A stretch of 22,475 nt of DNA. Source: Spirochaetota bacterium. Lineage in GTDB: Bacteria; Spirochaetota; Spirochaetia; Treponematales; Rectinemataceae. This document shows positions 6,796-13,895 of this stretch, piece after piece. The stretch is taken from positions 1 through 22,475 of the forward strand of contig JAEZSM010000162.1 in assembly GCA_023421875.1 (NCBI GenBank), read 5' to 3'. The position numbers were made by a program, and so were the translations under genes. Every line of letters starts with the position of its first letter. Position 1 is the first letter of the stretch. Below the pieces are notes generated by a model that had not been told where the DNA came from, did no database searches, and was given only the letters and a program-made list of their open reading frames with translations.

Positions 6796-7491
6796 ATGGC
6801 CTTGTTGCCTATAAGGGTTCTCCTCGTTACAGGGGGAGAACCCTCGTTTTTTGATGATTCCCAGCGCGGCGAGGGTCCTGGCGCCAGTCCCTTTCTTCTA
6901 GTCGAAACCTTCGAATTTCTTCCCCGAGCCTTGGCAGCCGGCTCCTGGCAGCTCTGTGTCCTTCCCTGCGAAACCTACCTGTCCAGCGGCGGACTGCCGC
7001 CGGAACTGCCGGCTATTGTCTATGGACCTTCGAGTCTCGCGCTTGAATGCCTCGAGGCGGGGGCTTCGGATTTCATGCGCCCCGGATGGTCGCGGCTCGA
7101 ACTGGAGGCTAGGCTTTTTCGGTACTGGAGGCCGGAACTGAGGGGAGACAAGGCTGTCTATCATCTCTGGGCAAGGAGGCTTGTCAGGCTCGGCGACCTT
7201 CGGGCAGGAATGGTTTCGGCAGTTTTAGAGCCCGGGCTGGAGCTCTCTTCAAGGGAAGCATCGGCGCTCAGGCTGTTGGTCTGCCGTTCCGGCAGAGTCC
7301 TGCCCTTTTCCGTCTTTTCAGGCACAGAGAAAAGGTCTCGGGCCGGGACTGCAACCGACTCGCACAGGGCGGTTTCCATGATGATTTCTAGACTCAGAAA
7401 AAAACTGCTTTGCCTGGATCCGGGCTTAGCCCGTTGCCTCTGTTCGGCCCGCGGACAGGGGTACCTATGGATAGAACCTCGCCTTCGGTAA
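6796..7491 (+). CDS. OmpR-like winged-helix protein with degenerate receiver
   Basis: The 231-residue protein ends in a Trans_reg_C winged helix (about 147-227): LELSSREASALRLLVCRSGRVLP is the first part, SHRAVSMMISRLRKKL (189-204) the recognition helix and ARGQGYLW (218-225) the wing. The first ~120 residues are laid out like a response-regulator receiver (LEAGASDFMRPGWSRLELEARLFRYWR resembles the alpha4-beta5-alpha5 end). They lack the phospho-acceptor Asp, where CVLPCET replaces the usual LLD motif, and the switch Lys is Arg. It is therefore probably phosphorylation-independent. No histidine kinase is nearby. It follows pspA by 28 nt and may be transcribed with it; a role in controlling that cluster is inference. 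Its stop lies 2 nt from the convergent murA stop. Confidence 0.75.
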   Translation: MALLPIRVLLVTGGEPSFFDDSQRGEGPGASPFLLVETFEFLPRALAAGSWQLCVLPCETYLSSGGLPPELPAIVYGPSSLALECLEAGASDFMRPGWSRLELEARLFRYWRPELRGDKAVYHLWARRLVRLGDLRAGMVSAVLEPGLELSSREASALRLLVCRSGRVLPFSVFSGTEKRSRAGTATDSHRAVSMMISRLRKKLLCLDPGLARCLCSARGQGYLWIEPRLR

Positions 7492-7493
7492 AA

Positions 7494-8777
7494 TCAGCAG
7501 GTCTCGATCCGCTCTATGTAGGCACCCAAAGCCTTGAGTCGTTCGCTGATCCGCTCGTAGCCCCGCTCGATCTGATAGACGTTCTGGATCGTGCTCTGGC
7601 CGTCGGCGCAGAGGGCTGCGATTACCATAGCCATGCCCGCCCTGACATCCGGCGAGACCAGGAGCGCTCCCGAAAGCCTCGCAGGCCCCGAGACAACGGC
7701 GCGGTGCGGATCGCAGAGCACGATGCGGGCTCCCATGCCTATCAGCTTGTCCACGAAAAACATCCGGGATTCGAACATCTTCTCATGGATCAGCACGGTG
7801 CCTTCGGTCTGGGTCGCTACTACGGTCATTATGGAGGTGAGGTCAGGAGGGAATCCAGGCCAGGGGGCGTCGTCGATCTTGGGGATCTGCCCGCCCAAGT
7901 CAGCCGAAACCTTCATGAGTTGGTTGCTGGATACGTAGAGATTGCCGCCTTTCAACTCCCAGGAGATGCCCAGTCTGTTGAAGCCCACTCGCAAAGGCGG
8001 CAGGTCTTCAGCCTTGACTCCCTCGATGGTAATCTCGCCCCTGGTCACCGCCGCTAGGCCGATGAAGGAACCAATCTCCATGAAGTCGGGACCGATCGTG
8101 TATTCGCAGCCGCCTAGCTCCGATACCCCATCGATATAAAGAACGTTAGACCCGACACCGCTTATCCTGGCGCCCATGGCGTTGAGCATGAGGCAGAGAT
8201 CCTGCACATGGGGCTCCGAAGCGGCATTCCGCAGGACCGTCCTGCCTTCGGCCAAGACGGCGGCCATGATGGCGTTCTCCGTGCCGGTTACCGAGGCCTC
8301 GTCCAGAAATATCGGGACTCCCTTGAGCTTGTGGGCTGAAAAGCGCAGCACGCCTTCCATGGTTATTCTGGCGCCTAGTTCCTGGAGAGCCAGAAGATGG
8401 GTGTCGATGCGCCGCCTTCCGATTGTGTCGCCACCGGGAGGGGGGAGTATTGCCTGGCCAAAGCGGGCCAGCAATGGTCCGGCGAATAGCAGGGAAGCCC
8501 GCACCTTGCGGGCCTGTTCCGCGGGCACATCCTGGCGCTCTATGCTCCTGGGGTCTATGCTCCACTCGTGGGGACCCAGTTTTTCCACCAGGGCGCCCAG
8601 ATGGACCAATACTTCTATCATCACCGCCACGTCTTCGATCTCTGGGATGTTTTTCAGCACTATAGGCGCCCTGGCCAGCACGGAGGCGGCAAGGCAGGGG
8701 AGGGCTGCGTTCTTGTTTCCTGAGGCTGCGATCCTGCCCTTAACCGGGTGACCGCCTTCGACTATGTACTTGTACAT
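7494..8777 (-). CDS. murA: UDP-N-acetylglucosamine 1-carboxyvinyltransferase MurA (Asp active-site variant)
   Basis: The 427-residue protein is a full-length MurA, the first committed enzyme of peptidoglycan synthesis, transferring enolpyruvate from PEP to UDP-GlcNAc in the cytoplasm. GNKNAALP (20-27) holds the substrate-binding Lys/Asn, RASLLFAGPLLARFG (93-107) and PPPGGDTIGRRRIDTHL (112-128) flank the active-site loop, and FPPDLTSIM carries the catalytic-base Asp region. In the active-site loop the Cys that fosfomycin alkylates (Cys115 in E. coli) is Asp117 here (codon GAC). The same exchange is known in Mycobacterium, Chlamydia and Borrelia MurA and gives intrinsic fosfomycin resistance. 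The gene stands alone on its strand. A good promoter ends 6 nt before the ATG and no Shine-Dalgarno is present, so a leaderless message is likely. Confidence 0.97.
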   Translation of the reverse strand: MYKYIVEGGHPVKGRIAASGNKNAALPCLAASVLARAPIVLKNIPEIEDVAVMIEVLVHLGALVEKLGPHEWSIDPRSIERQDVPAEQARKVRASLLFAGPLLARFGQAILPPPGGDTIGRRRIDTHLLALQELGARITMEGVLRFSAHKLKGVPIFLDEASVTGTENAIMAAVLAEGRTVLRNAASEPHVQDLCLMLNAMGARISGVGSNVLYIDGVSELGGCEYTIGPDFMEIGSFIGLAAVTRGEITIEGVKAEDLPPLRVGFNRLGISWELKGGNLYVSSNQLMKVSADLGGQIPKIDDAPWPGFPPDLTSIMTVVATQTEGTVLIHEKMFESRMFFVDKLIGMGARIVLCDPHRAVVSGPARLSGALLVSPDVRAGMAMVIAALCADGQSTIQNVYQIERGYERISERLKALGAYIERIETC

Positions 8778-8783
8778 GGGTTC

Positions 8784-8812
8784 ACTGTAGGTTCAGTTCC
8801 GGCTTTGGTCAA
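8784..8812 (-). promoter_or_regulatory. Predicted sigma-70-like promoter of murA, leaderless layout
   Basis: Reading on the minus strand: TTGACC (8812-8807), a 17-bp spacer, TACAGT (8789-8784), then 6 nt to the ATG at 8777. The expected +1 is the A of the ATG. This is one of the best hexamer pairs in the window. Confidence 0.6.
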
Positions 8813-8962
8813 CCGATTTCAGGCCGAAAGAAGCCTCCTGCCGCGGCGTTGCGCGATTGAGGAATTCATCGCCGAGGATTCTTTTTCTAAGCGAAGTTTT
8901 CCGGACAGCTTCTTCTTCCGGATACTGAAACCGGATATAGTGATCCTGGGAGGGAAACGCTC

Positions 8963-10045
8963 ATGGGTATGGAAAGGAATCCGCGCGATTCAGCGAGACA
9001 GGCTCCACCGGAGCCCTATGCTGAGGTTCGGCATCTGTACGAAGAGCTTATCCTGCCCAAGCCCGACGATTTTCATATCCATCTCAGGCAGGGAGAGATG
9101 CTGCAGCCTTATGTAAGGAGTCAGGCTGTCTGGTGCGGCAGGGCTCTTGTCATGCCGAACACCCTTCCTCCCGTCGCCGACGCGGCTTCGCTGATTGCCT
9201 ACCGAGATAAAATTATCGCCTGTCTGCCCGAATCTTCGAATTTTACCCCCCTCATGAGCTTCAAGCTTCTGGCGGGAATGAGTGCTGCGACGGTGGAAGC
9301 CTGTGCCAAGGCTGGAGCCGTGGCGGGGAAGTACTATCCGGCGGGAGCGACGACCAACGCCGCCGATGGTCCTCTAAATCCCGAGGCGGTAGCCGAAGCC
9401 CTTTCTGCCATGGAAACAGCCGGAATTGTGCTTTCCATCCATGGAGAAGCTCCCGATGCTCCCTCACTGGAGCGCGAGGGAACCTTTCTTGCTACGCTGG
9501 AAAAAATCCTTGTCCGTTGGCCTAGGCTTCGCGTCGTGCTCGAGCATCTTTCCACCAGGGAAGCGGTGGATTTTGTCGCCGCCGGCCCCGAGCGGCTGAC
9601 AGCTACAATCACAGCCCACCATCTTTTATTCACCATTGACGATATGATGGGGGGCAGCCTCAACCCACATCTATTTTGCAAGCCGGTGATCAAGTCGGCC
9701 AAGGACCGGGGCGCATTGAGAAACGCAGCATTTTCTGGATCGTCCAAGTTTTTTTTCGGAAGCGATTCGGCTCCCCACGACCGGAAGGTCAAAGAAAGCG
9801 CCCATGCCCCAGGCGGTGTATACGCATCTCCTACAGCCATTCCCGCCCTGGCTGGCCTTTTTGAGTCGGAGGGGGTTCTTGAAGCGTTTCGTTCATTTAT
9901 CGCTGTCAATGGCGCTCGTTTTTACCGGCTCCCGGCACCCCAAGGGTCGCTGCGGCTTTTGCGCCAGTCCTGGTCTGTGCCGGGCGAAATGGACGGGGCA
10001 GTGCCTATGTGCGCGGGCAAAGTGCTGGCGTGGCGCCTAGCTTAG
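8963..10045 (+). CDS. pyrC: Dihydroorotase PyrC
   Basis: The 360-residue protein is a class II (E. coli-type) dihydroorotase, which interconverts N-carbamoyl-aspartate and dihydroorotate in pyrimidine synthesis. The binuclear zinc ligands are visible: DFHIHLRQG (His38, His40), GKYYPAGATTNAADG (Lys123, carboxylated in the family), SIHGE (His160), LEHLS (His195) and FGSDSAPH (catalytic Asp268). AHHLLF and the substrate Arg/Asn residues are also present. The first ~28 residues precede the usual N-terminus (LPKPDDFHIH), but GGGAGGG about 8 nt before ATG 8963 supports this start. A weak TATAGT (8936-8941) is the only -10-like box seen. Three TCCGGA/CCGGAT-like words (8909-8936) lie in the leader. 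The last 9 bp overlap the convergent SGNH hydrolase gene. Confidence 0.95.
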   Translation: MGMERNPRDSARQAPPEPYAEVRHLYEELILPKPDDFHIHLRQGEMLQPYVRSQAVWCGRALVMPNTLPPVADAASLIAYRDKIIACLPESSNFTPLMSFKLLAGMSAATVEACAKAGAVAGKYYPAGATTNAADGPLNPEAVAEALSAMETAGIVLSIHGEAPDAPSLEREGTFLATLEKILVRWPRLRVVLEHLSTREAVDFVAAGPERLTATITAHHLLFTIDDMMGGSLNPHLFCKPVIKSAKDRGALRNAAFSGSSKFFFGSDSAPHDRKVKESAHAPGGVYASPTAIPALAGLFESEGVLEAFRSFIAVNGARFYRLPAPQGSLRLLRQSWSVPGEMDGAVPMCAGKVLAWRLA

Positions 10046-10744
10046 GGAGGCGTACCGTAGCAGCGAAGTTTCCATTAGCCTGTGTCCCGCCCCGTTGGGG
10101 TGGATTCCATCGTTGCATATATACGCTTTGTAATCTTTCTGCACCAGAAAATCCTTTCGAATATCCAGAAGCTCACAATCTTTTTCCGCGGCAATCTTTC
10201 TGACGATTTTGTCGTAGCCTTCGTGCCAGGTAAAAATTTTATCCACCCCGCCCAGCCAATGAAGAATGGCTTCGCGATCCAGTCCGTTACGTGTAATCCA
10301 TGCCAGGTAGCGCTCGGCCACCAGGGGCGGCAGGCTCATGACGCTTGCCTTGAAGCCCTTGGCTCGCAGGGCATCTATCATCTGACAGTACACCTTATAG
10401 AACGTATTGAGGGGGGTCAGGGGAGTGTGAACGGCTTCAGGCCTTGCGGCGATTTCGTTCCAGAGAAAATCGCAGTCGTTGCCGCCGAATTCCAAAATGG
10501 CCACTCCCCTTTCATTGCCCAGGGCAGTTTCTGGAGCATCCTGTCCCGATATGAAGCGATGGAGAATGCTGAGGCCTTTTGTAATAGTGCAGCCGAACCT
10601 GGCTTTGTTGATCACGCTGATGCCGAGCTTCTCGGCGGCCAGAAAGGCAAAACTCTCCCGTATAGGTATATACTTTCCTTCATCGCTCAGGATTATGCCC
10701 CGGGCAACCGAGTCGCCGAAAAGATAAATATTCCCAGGCACCAT
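10037..10744 (-). CDS. SGNH/GDSL-family hydrolase
   Basis: A 235-residue SGNH hydrolase, probably a cytoplasmic esterase or lipase-like enzyme because no signal peptide is visible. Block I is LFGDSVARG (8-16, nucleophile Ser12), block II Gly lies in ARFGCTITKG (48-57), block III is EFGGNDCDF (85-93, Asn89) and block V is NDGIHPNGAGH (211-221) with the catalytic Asp and His. I start at ATG 10744 rather than 10762 because GGAGG (10754-10750) lies 5 nt before it. The gene is divergent from the DUF1836 regulator, and its predicted -10 lies within an operator-like palindrome, so DUF1836-mediated control is likely. Its 3' end overlaps pyrC by 9 bp. Substrate unknown. Confidence 0.85.
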   Translation of the reverse strand: MVPGNIYLFGDSVARGIILSDEGKYIPIRESFAFLAAEKLGISVINKARFGCTITKGLSILHRFISGQDAPETALGNERGVAILEFGGNDCDFLWNEIAARPEAVHTPLTPLNTFYKVYCQMIDALRAKGFKASVMSLPPLVAERYLAWITRNGLDREAILHWLGGVDKIFTWHEGYDKIVRKIAAEKDCELLDIRKDFLVQKDYKAYICNDGIHPNGAGHRLMETSLLRYASLS

Positions 10745-10780
10745 TCTTGCCTCCGATATCATTAAAAATGGCTAGAGAAC

Positions 10781-10813
10781 CATGTTATATGGTAATTAAT
10801 ACCATATAACATG
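10781..10813. repeat. Perfect inverted repeat (14-bp arms, 5-nt centre) in the hydrolase/DUF1836 intergenic region
   Basis: CATGTTATATGGTA, then ATTAA, then TACCATATAACATG: the arms are perfectly complementary. The inner core reads ATATGGT-N7-ACCATAT (10787-10807). It is AT-rich in a GC-rich region, has no following T-tract and overlaps the predicted -10 of the hydrolase promoter. It is therefore best read as a dimeric repressor operator. Confidence 0.75.
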
Positions 10814-10829
10814 ATGTCGAAGACGTCAA
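10801..10829 (-). promoter_or_regulatory. Predicted promoter of the SGNH hydrolase gene
   Basis: Minus strand: TTGACG (10829-10824), a 17-bp spacer, TATGGT (10806-10801). The -10 box is part of the right arm of the inverted repeat, so a protein bound there would block it. The expected +1 is about 50 nt before the ATG, leaving room for the GGAGG ribosome-binding site. Confidence 0.5.
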
Positions 10830-10847
10830 TACAGTAAAAGCCATATA

Positions 10848-10876
10848 TTGTGGTATTGATAACCATATGGTACCTT
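10848..10876 (+). promoter_or_regulatory. Predicted promoter of the DUF1836 gene with overlapping second operator
   Basis: TTGTGG (10848-10853), a 17-bp spacer, TACCTT (10871-10876), then 7 nt to the ATG at 10884, which lacks a Shine-Dalgarno. A second, imperfect copy of the operator, TTGTGGT-N7-ACCATAT (10848-10868), coincides with the -35 and spacer. It is followed by the overlapping 10-bp palindrome ACCATATGGT (10862-10871). The -10 is a modest match. Confidence 0.4.
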
Positions 10877-10883
10877 TCTCGCT

Positions 10884-11519
10884 ATGGACACGATCAACAG
10901 CGGAACCATAGGTAACTATTTCGACATGTTCTCCCGAAAGGCTCCAGCCGAATGGGAGCAGCTGCCCGATATCGGATTGTACATGGATCAGGTTGTAACC
11001 TACCTGGAGCGCCAACTTGAACTTTTTTTGAAGGCAGGGGATGAGAATTTAATAACACCTTCCATGATAAATAATTACGCCAAGTCAAAAATCGTTCCCC
11101 GCAGCGAGGGTAAAAAGTACAGCCAGGAACACATAGCCTTGCTTTTAACAGTGTTTACCTTGAAGCGGGTCCTATCGGTCCAGGACATGGGTTACCTCGT
11201 TGGCAAAATCGGTACTGCCTCAGAGGTTGAAGCGCTCTATGGACGATTCCGTCGCGGTATGGAGCATTCGGTCAGGGAAACAGCCTCTCTCGTGGGGGCT
11301 GTCCTTGCCGAGGCGGGGAGCGAAGATACGGGTGTCGACAGTAAAACCCTGTGTGACCTTGCCCTGGATCTGGCCGTGGACGCCAGTGTCAGAAGCTATG
11401 CCGCAGAAACCCTCCTGGCGTTCGCGAACCCCGAAAAAGAAGTGTCGGAAAAAAAAGCAAAGGCGAAGGCGAGAAAAGAAAAAGCTGCGGCAAAGAAAGG
11501 GGCTTCCAAAAAGGAGTAA
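10884..11519 (+). CDS. DUF1836-family putative DNA-binding regulator
   Basis: The 211-residue protein matches DUF1836: LPDIGLYMDQVVTYLERQL (27-45), LITPSMINNYAKSKIVPRSEGKKYSQEHIALLL (56-88) and FTLKRVLSVQDM (91-102). The second block resembles a MerR-type helix-turn-helix with its wing (MINNYxKxxLVPxPxGKKY), so DNA binding is likely although the family is uncharacterised. After residue ~115 the protein is helical, and the last ~32 residues are a Lys/Ala/Glu-rich tail (EKKAKAKARKEKAAAKK), probably disordered and nucleic-acid-binding. The family is best known from Bacillota, so horizontal acquisition is possible. Two related palindromes upstream cover its own and the divergent hydrolase promoter, which suggests autoregulation. 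It is followed by 82 nt without a clear terminator before the convergent peptidase gene. Confidence 0.8.
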   Translation: MDTINSGTIGNYFDMFSRKAPAEWEQLPDIGLYMDQVVTYLERQLELFLKAGDENLITPSMINNYAKSKIVPRSEGKKYSQEHIALLLTVFTLKRVLSVQDMGYLVGKIGTASEVEALYGRFRRGMEHSVRETASLVGAVLAEAGSEDTGVDSKTLCDLALDLAVDASVRSYAAETLLAFANPEKEVSEKKAKAKARKEKAAAKKGASKKE

Positions 11520-11601
11520 AAAAACCTCGGACTGAGTTTAGGCGCCACGTTTGGTAGAAGTGTTTGCATCTGTTTCTTTTTCGCCTCTTAAGCGATCCAT
11601 A

Positions 11602-12735
11602 TCACAGTATCACGATATTCGATTCGGTAAGCACTGTGGCACCGGTCTCGGAGATCAAAACGTCGTTTTCCCATCTGATACCCCCGAGCTCGGGGTGATA
11701 AAGCCCGGGTTCAACGGTGACGATCATTCCAGGCTCTAGGACAGCGTTATTTTCTTCCCTCAGATTGAGCCCCGGGGCTTCATGGGCTTCCAGTCCAATG
11801 CCGTGTCCCAGGGAGTGGGGCATTGAAAAGCCTGCCTGGGCGAACAGCTGGTCTACCAGAAGTGCGGGCTGCCGGGCGGCCACCTTCGGACCACAGGCTG
11901 CGAGCCCTTCTTTGTAGGCCTCCTGCACGAGGCCGAGCATTTTTTCCTGCCTGGGGTCCAGAGGGCCGCGGACAAAACTCATGGTCACATCGCTGGTGTA
12001 GCCGTCGATGACCACGCCGAAATCGAGTATAGAAAAGCCCCTGCCACCGAAAGAGCCGGCTCCGTAGCTGGGAAAGGCATGGATGCCGAAGCTGCGTTCG
12101 GGGCCTGCGGCGATGGTGTCGAATCCTGTGCCCTCGGCTCCGGCCCCGCGGGCTTCCTTTTCGATAAAGAGGGCGATTTCAGATTCCGTCGCCAGGCTGC
12201 CCCGCCGCACTCCTGCCTCGATCTCTCCGATTAGGGTATTCGTGAGCGACGAGAGGCGTTTATAGATCTGCAGTTCTCCCTCATCCTTTACCGAGCGCAT
12301 GGACAATAGAACTTCGTCCATCCCGTCGTTTCGGCATACAAGATCCCATTCCTCAAGAGCGGCCACATGGTCCACATAGCGCAGGTAGGGGGTGGCCGAG
12401 GGCAGCTCGATTTTTGTTCCCTTCGGGATCCCCAACGTTTCCAGGACGCGGCGGATGGCGGTCTCGGACCTTCGGCCGAAGTCGGTATAGGCAAAGATCT
12501 GGTCAACGCTGGCCATTTTTTCGGCCATGACCTTGTCCCAGGCTACGAGCACGCTGGCGCCGCTGGAATCGACCACGAGGAAGGCATCCCCTGGGTGTCC
12601 ACAGAGGTAGCGGATCGAGGGGCTTCTCATATGCTCGAAATCATCGAAGCGGGCAGCGGCGATCCCTTGTTTCCGCATCACTGCGGCCAGCTTCTCCCTT
12701 CGTTTCTGGTATACGTTTTGTTCGATACTCATCAT
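11602..12735 (-). CDS. M24-family Xaa-Pro aminopeptidase/dipeptidase
   Basis: The 377-residue protein has an N-terminal creatinase-like domain (about 1-150) and a C-terminal pita-bread metallopeptidase domain. All five metal ligands are present: Asp238 (SILDFG), Asp249 (GYTSDVT), His311 (SLGHGIGLEAHE), Glu342 (TVEPGLY) and Glu356 (IRWENDV), giving a binuclear Mn/Co/Zn site. Such enzymes release residues next to proline from peptides or dipeptides in the cytoplasm. The start overlaps the argD stop as ATGA, so it is translated from the same arginine operon message. Its product is therefore made together with arginine enzymes, although no arginine role is known for the family. PepP versus PepQ cannot be decided here. 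Confidence 0.9.
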   Translation of the reverse strand: MMSIEQNVYQKRREKLAAVMRKQGIAAARFDDFEHMRSPSIRYLCGHPGDAFLVVDSSGASVLVAWDKVMAEKMASVDQIFAYTDFGRRSETAIRRVLETLGIPKGTKIELPSATPYLRYVDHVAALEEWDLVCRNDGMDEVLLSMRSVKDEGELQIYKRLSSLTNTLIGEIEAGVRRGSLATESEIALFIEKEARGAGAEGTGFDTIAAGPERSFGIHAFPSYGAGSFGGRGFSILDFGVVIDGYTSDVTMSFVRGPLDPRQEKMLGLVQEAYKEGLAACGPKVAARQPALLVDQLFAQAGFSMPHSLGHGIGLEAHEAPGLNLREENNAVLEPGMIVTVEPGLYHPELGGIRWENDVLISETGATVLTESNIVIL

Positions 12736-13895
12736 GTAGCCGCCAGGGCATCCAGGGCATTCTTCAGGACTACCAAACCGCAGTCGATTTCTTCGTCGCT
12801 TATCACCAGGGGAGGGAGCATTCGCACGGTGTCATCGCCAGCGGTGAGAACTAAAAGCCCCTTATCCCTGCAGGCGCTCACGACCTCTCCCGGAGGGATG
12901 CTTACCGCGGCGCCGATCATCAGCCCCATGCCTCGGACCTGCTTTACCAGCGGATTCTTCCAGGAGCCTATGGCGCTGCGGATTTTTTCACCCTTCCGCT
13001 CGACCTCGGCATAGAATAGCGGCTTGTCGATCTGGGTCAGCACCGCATGCGCCGCCGCCGCCGCCAGGGGATTGCCCCCGAAGGTCGTGCCGTGGTCTCC
13101 GGGCTGGAGCGTGCCTGCACAGGCTCCTCTGGCCAGGATGGCGCCTATCGGAACCCCTCCCGCCAAGCCCTTGGCCAGGCTAACCAGATCGGGCTCGAGA
13201 CCCATTTTCATGCAGGCGAGGAAAGCGCCGGTCCTGCCCACCCCCGTTTGCACCTCGTCGGCGGCGAAGAGAATGTCCCGCTCCCTGCAGAGCTTTTGGG
13301 CTTGTCGCAAATACTCCGCATCCAACGGAAGCACCCCACCTTCTCCCTGGATAGGCTCGAAGAGAAAGGCGCAGGTCTTGTCGTCCAGGACTGCATCCAG
13401 GGCGGCTATGTCATTGGCCGGCACGTAGCTGAATCCTGGCGTGAAGGGGCCAAAGAATTTATGGAACTTATCCTGCCCGGTGGCGGTCACCATGGTGATC
13501 GTCCTTCCGTGGAAGGAGTGTATGAGGGTTACTACCTTGTTCTTTTCCGGGTTTTTATCCGAACCGTATTTTCTGGCGATCTTGACCAGGCCTTCGTTGG
13601 CCTCGGCCCCGGAATTGCAGAAAAAGACCCTTTCGAACCCGGCGATTCTGCAGAGTTCCTCGGTGAGCGTTACGGAAATGTTGGTGAGAAAATAGTTGGA
13701 GCAGTGGATGAGGCTGGCGGCCTGGTCGGATATCGCTTTTACCAGGGCTGGATTCCCATGGCCCAGGGAATTGACCCCGATGCCAGCGGTAAAATCGATA
13801 TACTCCTTGCCGCTTTTATCCCAGAGGGTAGCACCCCTGCCTTTTTCCAGGATGAGGCCAGTCCGCTTGTAGGTATTCATGAATTTGTCGTTCAT
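12732..13895 (-). CDS. argD: Acetylornithine aminotransferase ArgD
   Basis: A 387-residue class III PLP aminotransferase converting N-acetylglutamate semialdehyde and glutamate to N-acetylornithine and 2-oxoglutarate. Visible motifs are FCNSGAEANEGLVKIARKY (92-110), SFHGRT (127-132), FEPIQGEGGV (179-188), AADEVQTGVGRTG (211-223, PLP-contacting Asp213) and SLAKGLAGGVPIGA (239-252, Schiff-base Lys242). The frame extends upstream to 14312 through the argB region, but ATG 13895 is the real start. It overlaps the argB stop as ATGA and gives the normal family N-terminus (TYKRTGLILEKGRGATLWD). The argB context makes ArgD preferable to related GABA or ornithine transaminases. Confidence 0.95.
   Translation of the reverse strand: MNDKFMNTYKRTGLILEKGRGATLWDKSGKEYIDFTAGIGVNSLGHGNPALVKAISDQAASLIHCSNYFLTNISVTLTEELCRIAGFERVFFCNSGAEANEGLVKIARKYGSDKNPEKNKVVTLIHSFHGRTITMVTATGQDKFHKFFGPFTPGFSYVPANDIAALDAVLDDKTCAFLFEPIQGEGGVLPLDAEYLRQAQKLCRERDILFAADEVQTGVGRTGAFLACMKMGLEPDLVSLAKGLAGGVPIGAILARGACAGTLQPGDHGTTFGGNPLAAAAAHAVLTQIDKPLFYAEVERKGEKIRSAIGSWKNPLVKQVRGMGLMIGAAVSIPPGEVVSACRDKGLLVLTAGDDTVRMLPPLVISDEEIDCGLVVLKNALDALAAT

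Noticed and set aside
8748..9116. 122-codon plus-strand frame across the murA-pyrC gap
   Set aside because: Overlaps the murA start and the real pyrC frame, and its translation resembles no family.
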